A stretch of 64,000 nucleotides of DNA, from assembly GCA_030584105.1 (NCBI GenBank), contig CP129491.1, positions 1,612,001-1,676,000 on the forward strand. The letters run 5' to 3'. Position numbers and translations under genes: made by a program. This DNA is from UTCHB3 sp002050155 (GTDB lineage Bacteria; Bacteroidota; Ignavibacteria; Ignavibacteriales; Ignavibacteriaceae). Positions 17,746-26,235 of this stretch are shown here, piece by piece (the stretch's first letter is position 1; each line of letters begins with the position of its first letter). Below the pieces are notes generated by a model. It saw only the letters and a program-made list of their open reading frames with translations, did not search any database and was not told where the DNA came from.

Positions 17746-19158
17746 CCCACTACGATTCGTTTGTTGGCATTGGATGCACTCAGAGGTTTCGCAATTTTAA
17801 CCATGATTCTGGCTTCTGCTATCTCGTGGGGTAACCTGCCCGGCTGGATGTATCATGCGCAACTTCCGCCGCCAAACCATGTTTTCAACCCCACACTTCC
17901 GGGAATAACATGGGTTGACCTCGTTTTTCCGTTTTTTCTTTTTGCGATGGGGGCGGCAATTCCGATCGCACTTTCGAGAAAAATTAAAGAGGGCAAAGTA
18001 ACGCCCGGGCTTATTTTTGGTGTACTAAAACGGGGTTTATTGCTGTTGTTTTTTGCCGTGGTGATTCAAAATATCCGCCCTACGGTTTTAAGTTCATCCC
18101 CCGACTTAAAAACTTATGCGGCAGCGCTCGCCGGGTTTGGACTCCTCTTTTTGGTGTTTTACCGCTTCCCCTCCTCTCTCTCAAAAACACGGGTTATTGC
18201 ACTGCAAGGGGCAGGTTATGCGGGAATTGTTGCCCTTCTGGCTTTTTGGTCTTTCCCGGAAGGCGCGGGATTCAAACTCACCCGTTTTGATATTATAATC
18301 GCTGTGTTGGGCAATGTTTTCGTCGCCGGTTCAATCATCTGGTTGTACACCCGCAAAAATTGGTTGTGGCGGCTTGGCATAATGGCTTTGCTTTTTGCAA
18401 TAAGGCTTTCCCACAACACCGGCACCGGGTTTATTGCAGATATTGCGGCTTTGCAACCTACGGGACAAGTGTTCAACCTAAATTTTTACAAATATCTTTT
18501 CATCATAATTCCCGGGACCATTGCCGGTGATCAAATGCTTGAAATGATGAAATTACGCGTCATCTCTGCAGAAAATATTTCTGCCAAACTTAAACTTAAG
18601 GCAGCACTTATAATTGCAGTTATGCTTGGCTTTATTTTGGTTTCATTGGTAAGTTTATACAACCGATGGGTGTGGCAGGGGTTTGCAGCAGGCGGTTTTC
18701 TTATTTTTTGCGGGTATTTTCTTTTCAGGGGCTCTGAAGGCGATTATTTTTCTTCACTTAAAGAGTTTTTTAAATGGGGAGCTTTTTGGTTTCTGCTTGG
18801 GTTCCTGCTCGAACCCTTTGAAGGCGGAATAAAAAAGGACCTTTCAACTATGAGTTACTATTTTCTGACAACCGGTTTAGCTCTCTTTTTTGTGATTGGG
18901 GCTTCTCTTATAATCGACTTTTTCGGTTGGCGGAAAGGGCTTTCTCTATTGAATGATACAGGTCAAAACCCAATGATAGCCTATGCCGGCGGCGGAAATT
19001 TGATAACGCCGTTGTTTGGTTTGCTCGGGATAACATCTCTCTTTAACGAATACTTCACCACACCATGGCTTGGCTTCATTAAAGGAGTTATTTTCACACT
19101 TGCATTGGCTTATGCTGTAAGGCTCTTCACCCGCTACAAAGTTTTTTGGCGGGCGTAA
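17647..19158 (+). CDS. DUF5009 / heparan-alpha-glucosaminide acetyltransferase-like membrane protein with repetitive N-terminus
   Basis: A polytopic acyltransferase-like protein with about 10-12 TM helices. LLALDALRGFAILTM (from residue 38) and GITWVDLVFPFFLFAMGAAIPI are hallmarks of the DUF5009/HGSNAT-like family, whose members are thought to move acyl groups across the membrane to sugars. Residues 1-33 are a hydrophilic array of 7-residue units (PKPEDNQ, TRLRENQ, LKLEHNQ) encoded by 21-bp repeats starting at the TTG codon. No ATG exists in this part. A shorter start at TTG before LLALDALRG would remove the array. Substrate unknown. Confidence 0.82.
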   Translation: MEEQQPKPEDNQTRLRENQLKLEHNQPKPEDNQPTTIRLLALDALRGFAILTMILASAISWGNLPGWMYHAQLPPPNHVFNPTLPGITWVDLVFPFFLFAMGAAIPIALSRKIKEGKVTPGLIFGVLKRGLLLLFFAVVIQNIRPTVLSSSPDLKTYAAALAGFGLLFLVFYRFPSSLSKTRVIALQGAGYAGIVALLAFWSFPEGAGFKLTRFDIIIAVLGNVFVAGSIIWLYTRKNWLWRLGIMALLFAIRLSHNTGTGFIADIAALQPTGQVFNLNFYKYLFIIIPGTIAGDQMLEMMKLRVISAENISAKLKLKAALIIAVMLGFILVSLVSLYNRWVWQGFAAGGFLIFCGYFLFRGSEGDYFSSLKEFFKWGAFWFLLGFLLEPFEGGIKKDLSTMSYYFLTTGLALFFVIGASLIIDFFGWRKGLSLLNDTGQNPMIAYAGGGNLITPLFGLLGITSLFNEYFTTPWLGFIKGVIFTLALAYAVRLFTRYKVFWRA

Positions 19159-19309
19159 AGCAATTTTGGACATCTGAAATCCACTCGTTTCAAAAACACA
19201 TTATTTCCCAAAACCCTCGATTGGTGATTTGCAACACTAAACAGGTTTTAACACAAACAATCAACCACACTTCAGCCACACTTCTGAATTTTCATTATCT
19301 GTTATCTCC

Positions 19310-19329
19310 CTAAATATTAGTATATTTAG
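19310..19329. promoter_or_regulatory. AT-rich palindrome upstream of ppk
   Basis: CTAAATAT, 4-nt TAGT, ATATTTAG: a perfect 8-bp inverted repeat 20 nt before the preferred ppk ATG. It could be an operator or part of the promoter. The rest of the 190-bp gap shows no gene. Confidence 0.35.
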
Positions 19330-19349
19330 TGTTTAATAAAATTTCAATA

Positions 19350-21464
19350 ATGAATAAAACAGACAGTGTAAAACAACGGGTTAAACATTATTTAGTACCC
19401 GAAAATTTTATTAACAGAGAGCTTAGCTGGATCGAATTTAACAAGCGCGTGCTCGAAGAAGCTTTCAACCAATCTCTGCCTCTGTTAGACCGTATAAAAT
19501 TCATTTCGATATTCAGTTCGAACTTGGATGAGTTTTATATGATCCGTGTTTCGGGTATAAAGGAGCAAATAGAAGCAAACATTTCAGAATCCGCTATCGA
19601 CGGTCTTTCACCAATGCGGACTTTACACGAAATTGAAAAAGAAGTAAGGCCCTTAGTGGATAACCTTCAGCAATACTGGGCTGACTACATTGTACCCGAA
19701 CTTGCTGAAAACGGCATTTCTATTACAACCATTTCGGCTCTTTCAGAAATTGAAAAGAAGAAGCTCGATAAATATTTTGAAGAGCAAATTTTCCCCGTTC
19801 TTACACCGTTAGCACTCGATCCGGGGAGGCCCTTCCCCTACATTTCAAATCTTTCACTCAGTTTAGCCGTTACAATTTTAGACCCCGAGGGTGAAAACCG
19901 GTTCGCCCGTGTTAAAGTACCGGGGATTCTGCCGCGCCTGCTGAGAATAGATACAATTTTCAGCAGAGAAGAAAACAACGGCTCTTACGGTGACATCAGG
20001 TTTATTTGGTTGGAAGACCTGATCAGATCGAACATTAGTCGTCTTTTCCCAAAAATGACGATTTTAGACACCTATTCCTTCAGAATTACCCGCGACACAG
20101 ATATGGAAATCCAGGAAGATGAAGCTGACGATCTGTTGGAGCAAATAGAGGAAAACATCCGGCAACGGATGTTCGGAAATGTAGTCCGCCTTGAAGTTGA
20201 GCACGAAATGCCGCAGTATATGTTGGATATTCTTGTAACAAACTTAGAACTGAAACCTTCGGATGTGTACCCGATTACTCCGCCTCTGGGGCTAAGCGAT
20301 GTAATGAGCCTCTATTCACTTCCGTTCGGCAATCTGAAAGAAAAACCTTACATCCCAAGGCTTCCGAAGATATTTGAAGAAGAGAAAAACATCTTCCAAA
20401 TTATCAAACAGAGGGATGTGTTGCTCCATCACCCTTATGACGCATTCAAACCTGTGGTAGAGTTTATCAAACAGGCTTCCCGCGACCCGGATGTTCTTGC
20501 AATCAAGCAAACGCTTTACCGCGTCGGCAGAAACTCACCCGTGGTTGACGCACTTATTGAAGCGGCGGAAAACAGAAAGCAAGTCGCTGTTTTGGTGGAA
20601 CTTAAAGCCCGTTTCGATGAAGAAAACAATATCTATTGGGCAAAACAATTAGAAAGCGTTGGTGTGCATGTGGTTTATGGACTGATTGGGCTTAAAACAC
20701 ACGCAAAGATGACTTTGGTTGTCCGCCGTGAGCAACACCAGTTGTGTCGCTATGTGCATGTTTCAACCGGAAACTACAACTCGACTACGGCAAAACTTTA
20801 CACAGATTTGGGGCTGTTCACATGCCACGAAGGTATATGCAACGATGTAAGCGATATTTTCAACATACTGACCGGATACAGCGCACAGTTGGAGTTCAGG
20901 GATGTGGCGGTGGCACCGATTAACCTGCGCCAAAAATTGGAATTTCTTATCGCACGCGAAATTCAACACGCAAAAAACGGAAACAAAGCCCGGATTATTC
21001 TGAAACTCAACTCGTTGGTTGACCAGGAGATGATCGGGCAGTTTTACGAAGCTTCCGCAGCAGGGGTGAAGATTGATCTGATTGTCCGCGGTATTTGCTG
21101 TCTGATTCCGGGTTTACCCGGCATTTCAGAAAACATAACTGTGCGCAGCATCGTGGGCAGATACCTTGAACACTCAAGAATTTTCTATTTCTTAAACAAC
21201 GGCGAAGAAGAGCTTTACCTGAGCAGTGCTGATATTATGCCCCGCAACTTAGACCGCCGTGTTGAATTAATGACGCCCGTTTACGACAGAGCAATTAAAA
21301 ATTACTTACGGAACTATGTGCTCGAAACTTACCTTAATGATAATATAAAGGCAAGGGTACTTACATCCGATAAAAAATATTCGTTTGCTGCCGGTTCAAA
21401 TAACGAAGAACCGGCTGCTCAGGAAATGCTAATGAATCAACAATTCGAGTATCTAAATTATTAA
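19350..21464 (+). CDS. ppk1: Polyphosphate kinase 1
   Basis: Makes inorganic polyphosphate from ATP. The N domain (INRELSWIEFNKRVLEEA) and the two phospholipase-D-like catalytic domains are complete. The phosphorylated His is in YVHVSTGNYN at residue 470 and the second catalytic His in YLEHSRIFYF at 608. Length is about 704 from the ATG at 19350; an in-frame GTG at 19329 would add seven residues. It is followed 9 nt later by mrp, and the two are likely co-transcribed. Confidence 0.96.
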   Translation: MNKTDSVKQRVKHYLVPENFINRELSWIEFNKRVLEEAFNQSLPLLDRIKFISIFSSNLDEFYMIRVSGIKEQIEANISESAIDGLSPMRTLHEIEKEVRPLVDNLQQYWADYIVPELAENGISITTISALSEIEKKKLDKYFEEQIFPVLTPLALDPGRPFPYISNLSLSLAVTILDPEGENRFARVKVPGILPRLLRIDTIFSREENNGSYGDIRFIWLEDLIRSNISRLFPKMTILDTYSFRITRDTDMEIQEDEADDLLEQIEENIRQRMFGNVVRLEVEHEMPQYMLDILVTNLELKPSDVYPITPPLGLSDVMSLYSLPFGNLKEKPYIPRLPKIFEEEKNIFQIIKQRDVLLHHPYDAFKPVVEFIKQASRDPDVLAIKQTLYRVGRNSPVVDALIEAAENRKQVAVLVELKARFDEENNIYWAKQLESVGVHVVYGLIGLKTHAKMTLVVRREQHQLCRYVHVSTGNYNSTTAKLYTDLGLFTCHEGICNDVSDIFNILTGYSAQLEFRDVAVAPINLRQKLEFLIAREIQHAKNGNKARIILKLNSLVDQEMIGQFYEASAAGVKIDLIVRGICCLIPGLPGISENITVRSIVGRYLEHSRIFYFLNNGEEELYLSSADIMPRNLDRRVELMTPVYDRAIKNYLRNYVLETYLNDNIKARVLTSDKKYSFAAGSNNEEPAAQEMLMNQQFEYLNY

Positions 21465-21473
21465 AGGATAGTT

Positions 21474-22577
21474 ATGGCTATAAATCAAGAATCAGTGCTT
21501 AAGGCTCTTTCGACCGTCATCGAGCCTGATCTGAAAAAAGACCTCGTTACGCTGAACATGATCGATAAACTTCAGATTGACGGAAACAACATCTCTTTCG
21601 ATGTGGTGCTTACCACTCCGGCGTGCCCGCTTAAAGATAAGATGAAAAACGATTGTCTGATCGCTATAAGAAAAGAAATCCCGGAAGTTGGTGAGATTAA
21701 TATTAATATGCCCGCCCGTGTTTCTTCCTTCAGTTCAAGGCAGAATATCGGCGGTTTCTTAGACAATGTTAAAAACACAATCGCTATCGCAAGCGGTAAA
21801 GGCGGCGTGGGTAAAAGCACCGTTGCAGTTAACTTAGCGGTTTCTCTCGCTTTGGAAGGAGCTAAAGTCGGGCTTATTGACGCCGATATTTACGGACCAA
21901 GCATTCCCCTTATGCTCGGTATCAACGAAAAACCGTTAGTTCGGCAGGTTGAAAACAAAATCAGAATTTTACCGCTTACGAAATATGGAATACAACTGAT
22001 GTCAATCGGGTTTTTGGTTGATGATAATCAGGCGATTATCTGGCGAGGACCGATGGCTTCCGGCGCCGTTAAACAATTTATGACAGATGTTGACTGGGAC
22101 GACCTCGACTACCTCCTGTTCGATATGCCTCCGGGCACCGGTGATATACAGCTGACTCTCTGCCAGGTTATCCCACTTACCGGGGCTGTTATTGTTACCA
22201 CCCCGCAGGATGTGTCGCTTGCTGATGCCAGAAAAGCCGCTCAAATGTTTGAAAAAGTGAATGTACCCGTGCTCGGTGTCGTGGAAAATATGAGCTACTT
22301 TATTGCTCCCGATACCAAAAACAGATACGATATTTTTGGAACCGGCGGTGGCGAAAAGCTCGCTAAGGAATTTAATGCTCAGTTTCTTGGTTCTATACCT
22401 ATAGACCCGAGGATAAGGGTGGGTGGCGATAAAGGCATTCCCGTCGTATATGATATACCCGACTCGGAAGAAGCGATGACTATTACCGACATTTCAAGAA
22501 ACCTTGCGCAGCAAATCTCTATTTTCAACGCAAAACAGGGTGCGCAACAGCTTGAAATTATTTTAAGTGACGAATGA
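21474..22577 (+). CDS. mrp: Mrp/NBP35 family P-loop ATPase (iron-sulfur cluster carrier)
   Basis: Scaffold or carrier for Fe-S cluster delivery in the cytoplasm. An N-terminal MIP18 (DUF59) domain (residues 1-85, with TTPACPLKDKM) precedes the deviant Walker A GKGGVGKST at 108-116 and FDMPPGTGD. The segment where many homologues have CxxC reads YFIAPDTKNRY here, so that ligand pair is absent. It overlaps nifU by four bases (ATGA), matching a shared role in cluster assembly. Confidence 0.93.
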   Translation: MAINQESVLKALSTVIEPDLKKDLVTLNMIDKLQIDGNNISFDVVLTTPACPLKDKMKNDCLIAIRKEIPEVGEININMPARVSSFSSRQNIGGFLDNVKNTIAIASGKGGVGKSTVAVNLAVSLALEGAKVGLIDADIYGPSIPLMLGINEKPLVRQVENKIRILPLTKYGIQLMSIGFLVDDNQAIIWRGPMASGAVKQFMTDVDWDDLDYLLFDMPPGTGDIQLTLCQVIPLTGAVIVTTPQDVSLADARKAAQMFEKVNVPVLGVVENMSYFIAPDTKNRYDIFGTGGGEKLAKEFNAQFLGSIPIDPRIRVGGDKGIPVVYDIPDSEEAMTITDISRNLAQQISIFNAKQGAQQLEIILSDE

Positions 22578-22810
22578 ACGACGCATTGAACCAAAGAATT
22601 CTCATTGCCCTTGATAAAATCAGACCTTACCTTAAGGCTGACGGGGGCGACATTGAACTCGTAAATGTAACTCCGGACGGAATTGTGCAGGTAAGGCTGA
22701 CAGGGGCGTGCAGCTCATGCCCGATGTCTCAAATGACTCTTCGCGCCGGAGTGGAAAGAGCTGTGATTCGGGAAGTACCCGGTATTAGAAGAGTGGAAGC
22801 AGTTCCCTGA
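22574..22810 (+). CDS. NifU C-terminal-domain Fe-S scaffold protein
   Basis: A 78-residue Nfu-type protein. The cluster-binding pair is Cys46 and Cys49 in ACSSCPMS, following YLKADGGDIEL. It is translationally coupled to mrp. The stop codon lies in the loop edge of an 8-bp palindrome (22801-22822), and a second, longer hairpin follows. Confidence 0.93.
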   Translation: MNDALNQRILIALDKIRPYLKADGGDIELVNVTPDGIVQVRLTGACSSCPMSQMTLRAGVERAVIREVPGIRRVEAVP

Positions 22811-22822
22811 TCATAGGGAACT
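22801..22822. terminator. Small palindrome over the nifU stop
   Basis: AGTTCCCT, 6-nt GATCAT, AGGGAACT form a perfect 8-bp stem that contains the TGA stop at 22808-22810. There is no T-tract on the plus strand. It may act together with the next hairpin as an attenuating or terminating structure. Confidence 0.4.
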
Positions 22823-22830
22823 GATCACTC

Positions 22831-22872
22831 GTTTTATCGGTTATTCTCTTTATGGATTTTAACCGATAAAAC
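22831..22872. promoter_or_regulatory. 13-bp hairpin directly abutting the start of the B12-binding gene
   Basis: GTTTTATCGGTTA and its exact complement TAACCGATAAAAC enclose a 16-nt loop; the right arm ends at the base before the ATG at 22873. There is no T-tract, so it is not a classic terminator. In an mRNA crossing it, the stem would cover the ribosome-binding region. Confidence 0.55.
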
Positions 22873-23514
22873 ATGATTAAAGAATCTCAATACTTAGACT
22901 TCCTGAACTCGTTAGTGCTTGGTGACAAACACCGGTGCCGTGAAATTTTTGTTTCGTTGGCTAATGAGGGCTGCGAGTTAGAGGATATTTATATCAATTT
23001 AATTCAACGGGCGCTTTATAAAATCGGAAGAATGTGGGAGAACGGCGAAATTTCTATCGCCGAGGAACACATCGCTTCCAACATCTCCGAATATTTAGTT
23101 GACATCTCACTCTCATATTTTGAAACAGCACCACCGTGCGGAAGATCGATAATTATCACGGGAATTGATAAAGATTTCCACGACATTGGCGCACGGATGG
23201 TTACAAACCTCTTCGAACTTCACGGATGGAGCACACGCTTCCTTGGCGGAAACACCCCTAAAAAAGATGTTCTGAATATGATAAAGCATCTTAAACCGAA
23301 CCTTGTTGGCATCACTTACTGTATGTACATTAATTTCTTGCGGTTTATTGAAATGCTGGATGAAATAACATCTCTTTTCCCTGATCAAAAAATTATCGTG
23401 GGCGGGCAGGGGCTTTCATACGATGAGAATAACTCACTCGCTAAATACGAAAATGTTACCGCCACCAATTCTATAGAAGAAATAAAAAAGTTCATTCTCG
23501 ATACCGGTTATTAA
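22873..23514 (+). CDS. Stand-alone cobalamin-binding protein with a CarH-like helical cap
   Basis: A 213-residue protein made only of a four-helix cap and a Rossmann B12-binding domain. The cap has Trp55, Glu65 and His66 in WENGEISIAEEH, with the W-x9-EH spacing known from the light sensor CarH and also related to methionine-synthase caps. The cobalamin motif DxHxxG gives His103 as lower ligand, followed by FLGGNTP and VGITYCMY. There is no MerR DNA-binding domain or enzyme domain. It may be a light or cobalamin sensor acting through a partner, or a corrinoid carrier. A hairpin abuts its start; its 3' end is repeated 73 bp downstream. Confidence 0.85.
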   Translation: MIKESQYLDFLNSLVLGDKHRCREIFVSLANEGCELEDIYINLIQRALYKIGRMWENGEISIAEEHIASNISEYLVDISLSYFETAPPCGRSIIITGIDKDFHDIGARMVTNLFELHGWSTRFLGGNTPKKDVLNMIKHLKPNLVGITYCMYINFLRFIEMLDEITSLFPDQKIIVGGQGLSYDENNSLAKYENVTATNSIEEIKKFILDTGY

Positions 23515-23600
23515 TCTCCAAAGAATTTAAGTGCTTTTATTTGTTTCAAAAATTGCTGTTTCAATCTTTAAAACTACCGGTTATTAATTGCTAAAGAATA
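23502..23600 (+). repeat. 73-bp-spaced direct repeat of the B12-protein gene end
   Basis: About 25 bp starting TACCGGTTATTAAT (final codons, TAA stop and flank) at 23502 recurs at 23575 with three mismatches. The sequence between the copies is AT-rich and shows no gene. Confidence 0.75.
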
Positions 23601-23673
23601 GTTAAAATTTCCTCATTTATCCGTAAATTTGGTATTGTTAATAATCCATATTGGTTATTAAGAAACCAAATTT

Positions 23674-24432
23674 ATGATCCACGGAATTCAGAACCTTAAC
23701 TTCTTCGATTTTTTAGCCACCGTTGTGAGCGAGTTTTTCTCCCGTCGCGAGATAAAAAATATTACAATAACAGTAGCCCTTCGGCAAATATTGTTCACCG
23801 GTTACGAGGCTCTTTCAATTATCACACTTGCTGCTGTTGCAGTTGGTGCGGTTATTGTTTTACAGGGGAACTCAGTTCTGGCGAGTTTTTCACAAAGCCC
23901 GATGTATTATTCGATTCTTGTTGCAATCATTCCGAGAGAGTTAAGCATTCTGCTCACCTCACTTATCGTAATTGCGCGGTCCGGTACGGCAATTTCCACC
24001 GAAATCGGCAACATGAACATTAACAATGAAACGCTTGCAATTTATTCTTTCGGCATTTCACCAATCGCTTACCTTGCTATTCCGAGAGTAATTGCAATGA
24101 TAATTTCAGTTGTATGCCTGACTGTTTATTTTAATTTCGCAGCGTTTATGAGCAGTTGGTTCATCAACTACCTTTCTGACGGCGTTATACCAAGCCATTT
24201 CATTTACGAGCTGTTCACCACTATGAGCATAACAGATTTATTGATGGCAATAATAAAATCGTCACTTTTTGGTTTTTTTATCGGTGTTATCGCTTGTTAC
24301 AACGGCTTCAAAGTTCAAAGTTCAATTACCGAAGTGCCGCAACGAACCATCAAAACCGTGGTTAACTCCGTTTCTGTTATGGTTGTTTTGGATATTATTA
24401 TCACTTCACTTTTCTATCTCTATCTGTATTAG
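23674..24432 (+). CDS. mlaE: MlaE-type ABC transporter permease
   Basis: Permease of an MCE/Mla phospholipid transport system of the inner membrane. The 252-residue protein has about five to six TM segments and the MlaE-family block around REISILLTSLIVIARSGTAISTEIG (core residues 88-112). It heads a run of mlaE, an MlaF-like gene, mlaD and a lipoprotein gene with gaps of 12 and 6 nt and one 4-nt overlap. Direction of lipid flow cannot be told from sequence. Confidence 0.9.
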   Translation: MIHGIQNLNFFDFLATVVSEFFSRREIKNITITVALRQILFTGYEALSIITLAAVAVGAVIVLQGNSVLASFSQSPMYYSILVAIIPRELSILLTSLIVIARSGTAISTEIGNMNINNETLAIYSFGISPIAYLAIPRVIAMIISVVCLTVYFNFAAFMSSWFINYLSDGVIPSHFIYELFTTMSITDLLMAIIKSSLFGFFIGVIACYNGFKVQSSITEVPQRTIKTVVNSVSVMVVLDIIITSLFYLYLY

Positions 24433-24444
24433 TGACTTTATATT

Positions 24445-25176
24445 ATGCACAAATTAATGCTAAACGAAGTTTCAGGTTATGATACGGATAGTGCAAGTTT
24501 TGCCCCAATAACGGCTGACTTTTCAGGCTTGAATCTTATTGGAATTGTTGCCGACCTTGAAGAAACTGCGGTCTCACTATTAAGGATAATAGCCGGTTTG
24601 ATGCGTCCGGCAGCAGGTGAAGTGCTTTACGACGGCAGCGACATCTATTCGCTGACTGAGGAAAAGCGCTCAAAAATGATGAGGAAAACCGGGTATATTT
24701 TCGACACCGGGGGGCTGATTTCCAACCTGATGGTGATGGAGAATGTCTGTATCCCATACGATTTTGTTCATCCGGGCAATAATTATGAACAAAAAATGGA
24801 GAGAATCCGCTCACTTTTGCATATTTTTGACATTGACGAAAATATTCTTCAGAAACGCCCTTCGATGCTTAACAAGGGTGAGGTAAAAATGATCAATTAT
24901 GTGAGAACTTATGCTCCTCAGCCTGAAATTGTTTTTATCGAAGCACCGCTCTCGAAAGTCAATAAGTTAAGGGAACACATAGTTGAACAGTTTATTCTTG
25001 ATCTGGCTCTCGGCGAGGGTGTAACTCACTTTTTTGCGGCACAAAGGTTTTCTTCGTTAGTTAATTATGCCGACGCAATAATTGCGATAAAAAAAGAAGA
25101 AGCAACATTTTTCAAAAAAGAGGATGATATTCGCAACAGTTTCAATTTCCGGGAATTTTTCGACTTAGAGGATTAG
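24445..25176 (+). CDS. MlaF-like ABC ATPase homologue lacking catalytic motifs (pseudo-ATPase)
   Basis: It sits where mlaF should be and aligns along its whole length with MlaF-type NBDs (LLRIIAGLMRPAAGEVLYDG at 45-64, GLISNLMVMENV). Every catalytic motif is altered: the Walker A region reads IVADLEETAV with the Lys position Ala42; the Q-loop position is Asp87; the signature is LNKGE (142-146) instead of LSGG; Walker B is IVFIEAP with Ile165 for Asp; the H-loop position is Gln200. The frame is intact and tightly packed between mlaE and mlaD, so it is not a simple pseudogene. It probably cannot hydrolyse ATP. Confidence 0.85.
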   Translation: MHKLMLNEVSGYDTDSASFAPITADFSGLNLIGIVADLEETAVSLLRIIAGLMRPAAGEVLYDGSDIYSLTEEKRSKMMRKTGYIFDTGGLISNLMVMENVCIPYDFVHPGNNYEQKMERIRSLLHIFDIDENILQKRPSMLNKGEVKMINYVRTYAPQPEIVFIEAPLSKVNKLREHIVEQFILDLALGEGVTHFFAAQRFSSLVNYADAIIAIKKEEATFFKKEDDIRNSFNFREFFDLED

Positions 25177-25182
25177 CGTCTG

Positions 25183-26235
25183 ATGGCGAACTTAAAATAC
25201 ACAAAAGTTTTTGTTTTCTCTTTCATATCCGTTGCTGTTGTGGCAGTGGTGATTTTCGTGATGTCAATTCTAATAAGCGAAAAAGTTTTTTCCGCAAAGC
25301 AACACTTCAAAGCTGCCTTTGCCGATGCTATTGGGCTCAAAGGCAATGTACCCGTTATGTTCAAAGGTTTTAAAATTGGTTACATAAAAGATTTTGAACT
25401 GCAGGAAGACAACCGGGTTTATGCCGACCTTTTAATCTACGAGGAATATGAGAAACTTATTAAAGAGAATTGTATCCTCTATAAAACAACCAACCCAATC
25501 TCTTCAGTTACGAGCATCCTGCTGTTAGCCGGAGAGGGGAAATCGAAGGGGGTGAAACCCGGAGCAATGGTATATGGCTTCGATACGCCGGAAGGAAAAA
25601 CACTGTTACGAAAATACAACATTGGGTTTTCTGGCGATGCTATAAGTTCGCTTATGTTCAAGTTTGACGCAATTCTCGAAGGAATTAACCCCGTGTTCAT
25701 CGATTCAACCGGTGAAACCTTGATGAGAAACATCGCCTCACTCGATACTACTTTCAAAAGAATTAACTCGATTGTTTACAATGTCGATGAAACTATGCAG
25801 ATGGTTAACTCGGGGGTTAGATCGAGCAAAGACGGCGCCTTCAAAGGCTTGGCTAAATTAGATGATTTAGTGACCGAATTGGAGCTTACCTCACAAAACG
25901 CCCGTAAATTGATGGTGGGTATCGATGAAACGCTTGCAAATTACAAAAAACCTGACAGCTTAGCAATTAAAATGATTGACCCAACGGGTGAAAACTTCAT
26001 TAAACCCGTTCAGAAATCCCTTGAATCGGTTAACGAACTTCTGCCGGAGATAACCAAACTCTTAACTTATTCGAATGATCAGACTACCAATCTTTCGCTA
26101 ATTCAGGAAAAAATCAAAAAAGTGCTTGATGATTTTCAGACTACCCTGCAAATTTTGAACAGAAACCCGCTGATTAACCTAAACACCGATGTGGGCAAAA
26201 AGAATGTTGAACAAGGAAAGAAACGACCAAGATGA
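25183..26235 (+). CDS. mlaD: MlaD/MCE family periplasmic lipid-binding protein
   Basis: Substrate-binding subunit of the MCE system, anchored in the inner membrane by one N-terminal TM (about residues 9-31) and followed by an MCE domain (about 38-118: AIGLKGNVPVMFKGFKIGYIKDF). The remaining 230 residues are helical, suggesting the extended needle or coil of longer MCE proteins. It is 6 nt after the MlaF-like gene and overlaps the lipoprotein gene by four bases. Confidence 0.88.
   Translation: MANLKYTKVFVFSFISVAVVAVVIFVMSILISEKVFSAKQHFKAAFADAIGLKGNVPVMFKGFKIGYIKDFELQEDNRVYADLLIYEEYEKLIKENCILYKTTNPISSVTSILLLAGEGKSKGVKPGAMVYGFDTPEGKTLLRKYNIGFSGDAISSLMFKFDAILEGINPVFIDSTGETLMRNIASLDTTFKRINSIVYNVDETMQMVNSGVRSSKDGAFKGLAKLDDLVTELELTSQNARKLMVGIDETLANYKKPDSLAIKMIDPTGENFIKPVQKSLESVNELLPEITKLLTYSNDQTTNLSLIQEKIKKVLDDFQTTLQILNRNPLINLNTDVGKKNVEQGKKRPR

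Noticed and set aside
24445..25176. Calling the MlaF-like gene a plain pseudogene
   Set aside because: The frame is intact, spacing to both neighbours is tight, and hydrophobic core positions match the family; only catalytic motifs are lost.
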